Assembly (NCBI RefSeq): GCF_002217435.1 | Contig: NZ_MUHF01000002.1 | Span: 62,001 to 126,000 of the forward strand | DNA: 64,000 nt | Source: Flavobacterium reichenbachii | Lineage (GTDB): Bacteria > Bacteroidota > Bacteroidia > Flavobacteriales > Flavobacteriaceae | Direction of reading: 5' to 3' | Part shown: one piece after another, positions 62,402 to 64,000 of the stretch | Position numbering within the stretch: position 1 is the stretch's first letter | How the letters are laid out: each line of letters opens with the position of its first letter | Position numbers and translations under genes: made by a program | The notes under the pieces: generated by a model | Told to the model about the DNA's origin: nothing | Seen by the model: only the letters and a program-made list of their open reading frames with translations | The model's database searches: none

Positions 62402-62832
62402 ATGAAAAAGATTTTAATGTTATTAATTGCAGTATCATTGACTTATAGCTGCAAGTCAAGTAAAACTACAAATTCTACAGCGGTAGTTAATGAAAACTCA
62501 ATTGAAAAGAAATTACAAAAAACTTGGATTTAGAGAATTTGAACGGGAAAATAGTGACTGAAAAAGATTTTTCAAGCTTTCCAAAAATTCAAATGACTTC
62601 ATCAAATTTTTCTGGATCAACAGGATGCAACGCTATCAAAGGAAATTTGCAGTCACACGGTGCAGGAAAACTTCAGTTTCCGAATTTTTCTTCAGAAACC
62701 AAAAAATGTGATGCAAAAAAAGAAGGTGAATTTTTGCAGTTATTAAGAACAACTTCTGGATATTCTATAGAGAATAATAAGCTTTATCTTTCTAATCAGT
62801 TTGGGCTTACAATGTCATTTAAAAAAGGTTAA
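62402..62832 (+). pseudogene. Frameshifted META-domain lipoprotein
   Basis: The frame starting at ATG 62402 gives a good lipoprotein signal (MKKILMLLIAVSLTYSCKSS) and runs to KLQKTWI, then stops at 62531. The next frame, from 62527, continues DLENLNGKIVTEKDFSSF as a normal META domain (FSGSTGCNAIKGN, CDAKKEGEFLQLLRTT) to 62832. Loss of one G in the run at 62526-62527 (TGG for an expected TGGG before GATTTAG) explains both. It is either a recent pseudogene or a sequencing error. It is a paralogue of the META half of the preceding gene. Confidence 0.85.
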
Positions 62833-62853
62833 TTTAAAAAGACAATTAAAAGC

Positions 62854-62885
62854 AAAAGGCTTCGATTAATTTCGAAGCCTTTTTT
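62854..62885. terminator. Bidirectional terminator, META gene and DUF2130 gene
   Basis: Perfect 12-base arms AAAAGGCTTCGA (62854-62865) and TCGAAGCCTTTT (62872-62883), loop TTAATT, between convergent genes. Confidence 0.88.
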
Positions 62886-62891
62886 ATTTTG

Positions 62892-64000
62892 TTATTCTAG
62901 TAATTCTTTAGGATCTTCCTCATCACTTTCAATAAAGTCCAATTCGAGAGCTCTCACGGTTTGAACTGCATTTCCGGCAATTCCACGAATCGAACCGTAC
63001 ATTCCCAAAGTATTGTGCACCACTTTTTCGATTTGTTTTTCGCGTTGTTTCCAGATTCGCTGCATTGCTCTTTTTTCAGAATCGAGATCACTTTGCATTT
63101 GAGTAAATCCTTCCACGATTCCTTCAATCTGCAAGCGGAATTCGTTGCTTGTCAGGAAATCGTACAACATAGACATTTTATCGCCTTTGTTTTCCTGCGC
63201 CTGAACTGCCTGACTTACCTGAATCAAAGATTGACGCAAAACGGCGCTTAATCCTTTAAATTCTTCATATGTACAAATCCAGATACCATCGCGCATTCCC
63301 ATTCTTTCCATTCCAGAAGGCATAACTTCGGTAACTAAAACTCCAATATTGGCTCGTTTAGTCCGAATATCATTTTTGAATTTCTCGATCCACGAAGGCT
63401 GAAAAGCTTTTGTTCTTTTACTTTCATAATAAATCGAACCGCAGTTTTGCAATTCACGTGTGTTTACAATTTGAAGACAATCTGCTCCGTTAGCGCCTTT
63501 TTTGATTTCGTCGATTGTGTCTAACGGAAAATTATTTGCCAGCCATTCCTCGATTGCCAATTCCATTACTTCACCTTGCAATTGCATAGAACCTTGTTCC
63601 TGCTTGCGTTTCATTTCTTCAATCAGCTTTTTCTGATCGTCAGATTGTTTTTGGTATTCTTTTATTTTTAATTCGTTTTTTTCTTCTTCCTGCTTACGAA
63701 TTTTATCTCGTTCTAAAACCAAAGTATCGTTTAATTGTTTTTGCGCTTCGGCTTCAATGGCATCTTTCATTTCCAGTTTTTCACGCTGGAGTTTAGCGAT
63801 TTCGCCTGCCATTTTATTTAATTCCCGAAGTTTTTCCGATTTTTCAGAAAGTTCTTTTTCCATCAAAAGCATACGATCTTTATTTTCTTCTTCGAGTTTT
63901 GTTTTTAGTTTTTCGGTAATTTCTTTTTCTGCTGTTTTTTTCTCACGTTCCAAACGCTCGGCAAAAAGTTCATTTTCCTGTTTCTTTTTGGCTTCAAATT
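62892..64000 (-). CDS. DUF2130 coiled-coil protein, C-terminal part (runs off right edge)
   Basis: At least 369 codons open to the right edge, so the start lies outside; the internal TTG at 63953 is not the real start. The visible N-terminal half (to about residue 140) is a highly charged coiled coil (KKTAEKEITEKLKTKLEEE). The DUF2130 core follows: GEVMELAIEEWLANNFP, DEIKKGANGADCLQIVNT, SIYYESKRTKAFQPSWIEKFKNDIR, NIGVLVTEVMP and GIWICTYEEFKGL. The E...D/E-x-K pattern recalls a restriction-endonuclease-like nuclease fold as in RmuC relatives; this is inference. Confidence 0.85.
   Translation of the reverse strand, partial: FEAKKKQENELFAERLEREKKTAEKEITEKLKTKLEEENKDRMLLMEKELSEKSEKLRELNKMAGEIAKLQREKLEMKDAIEAEAQKQLNDTLVLERDKIRKQEEEKNELKIKEYQKQSDDQKKLIEEMKRKQEQGSMQLQGEVMELAIEEWLANNFPLDTIDEIKKGANGADCLQIVNTRELQNCGSIYYESKRTKAFQPSWIEKFKNDIRTKRANIGVLVTEVMPSGMERMGMRDGIWICTYEEFKGLSAVLRQSLIQVSQAVQAQENKGDKMSMLYDFLTSNEFRLQIEGIVEGFTQMQSDLDSEKRAMQRIWKQREKQIEKVVHNTLGMYGSIRGIAGNAVQTVRALELDFIESDEEDPKELLE

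Overview
The window looks like the chromosome of a Flavobacterium (phylum Bacteroidota). Supporting signs are the two SusC/SusD outer-membrane pairs, DUF4293 and DUF3667 family proteins, a rho gene with a long Asn-rich insert, promoters with a TAnnTTTG -7 element and almost no Shine-Dalgarno sequences, AT-rich spacers, and many short palindromic spacer repeats. No rRNA, tRNA, CRISPR array, phage or transposase gene is visible.

Layout. 1-6.3 kb is housekeeping: the start of an ABC exporter, truA, a YfcE-type phosphoesterase, a two-component pair, DUF4293 and rho. 6.3-15 kb holds exported hydrolases (M28 peptidase, dienelactone hydrolase, penicillin-acylase family enzyme, cyanophycinase), an Lrp/AsnC regulator divergent from ornithine aminotransferase rocD, and DUF1810. 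15-33.2 kb, all on the minus strand, is a sulfate-ester scavenging region: two SusC/SusD pairs, three Cys-type sulfatases, a YeiH-family transporter, a rhodanese-thioredoxin fusion, a sterol-desaturase-like enzyme and a 39-residue membrane peptide. Palindromic repeat clusters flank the middle of this block.

34.2-41.8 kb, plus strand, is a molybdenum cofactor cluster: moeA, a TauE/SafE transporter, mobA, the siroheme enzyme cobA, moaD, a moeB-rhodanese fusion, moaE, a moaC-moaB fusion and moaA. After a histone H1-like lysine-rich protein, 43-61 kb (minus strand) is a nitrate assimilation locus. It has a one-polypeptide nitrate reductase (molybdenum subunit fused to NirB-like FAD and BFD domains), a nitrite-reductase-like/rubredoxin fusion, narK with an outer-membrane barrel protein, a NarX/NarL-like two-component system, DUF4202, nirD and nirB. 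Four unrelated genes (MORN-like, methyltransferase, WG-repeat and a small secreted protein) sit inside it. The right end has two META-domain lipoprotein genes, one frameshifted, and a truncated DUF2130 gene.

How the parts join. The cofactor cluster supplies molybdopterin and, through cobA, the siroheme precursor needed by the nitrate and nitrite reductases. The strongest new observation is one promoter architecture at four separate sites: moeA, the nitrate reductase, narK and nirB. Each has a 16-bp paired site, TAMGTA-N4-TACKTA or a direct-repeat variant, overlapping by exactly two bases a TATNTTTG -7 element. Three of the four lack a TTG at -33. This predicts a shared activator, and the NarL-family response regulator in the locus is the obvious candidate. 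All functional statements rest on sequence reading; no database search was run.
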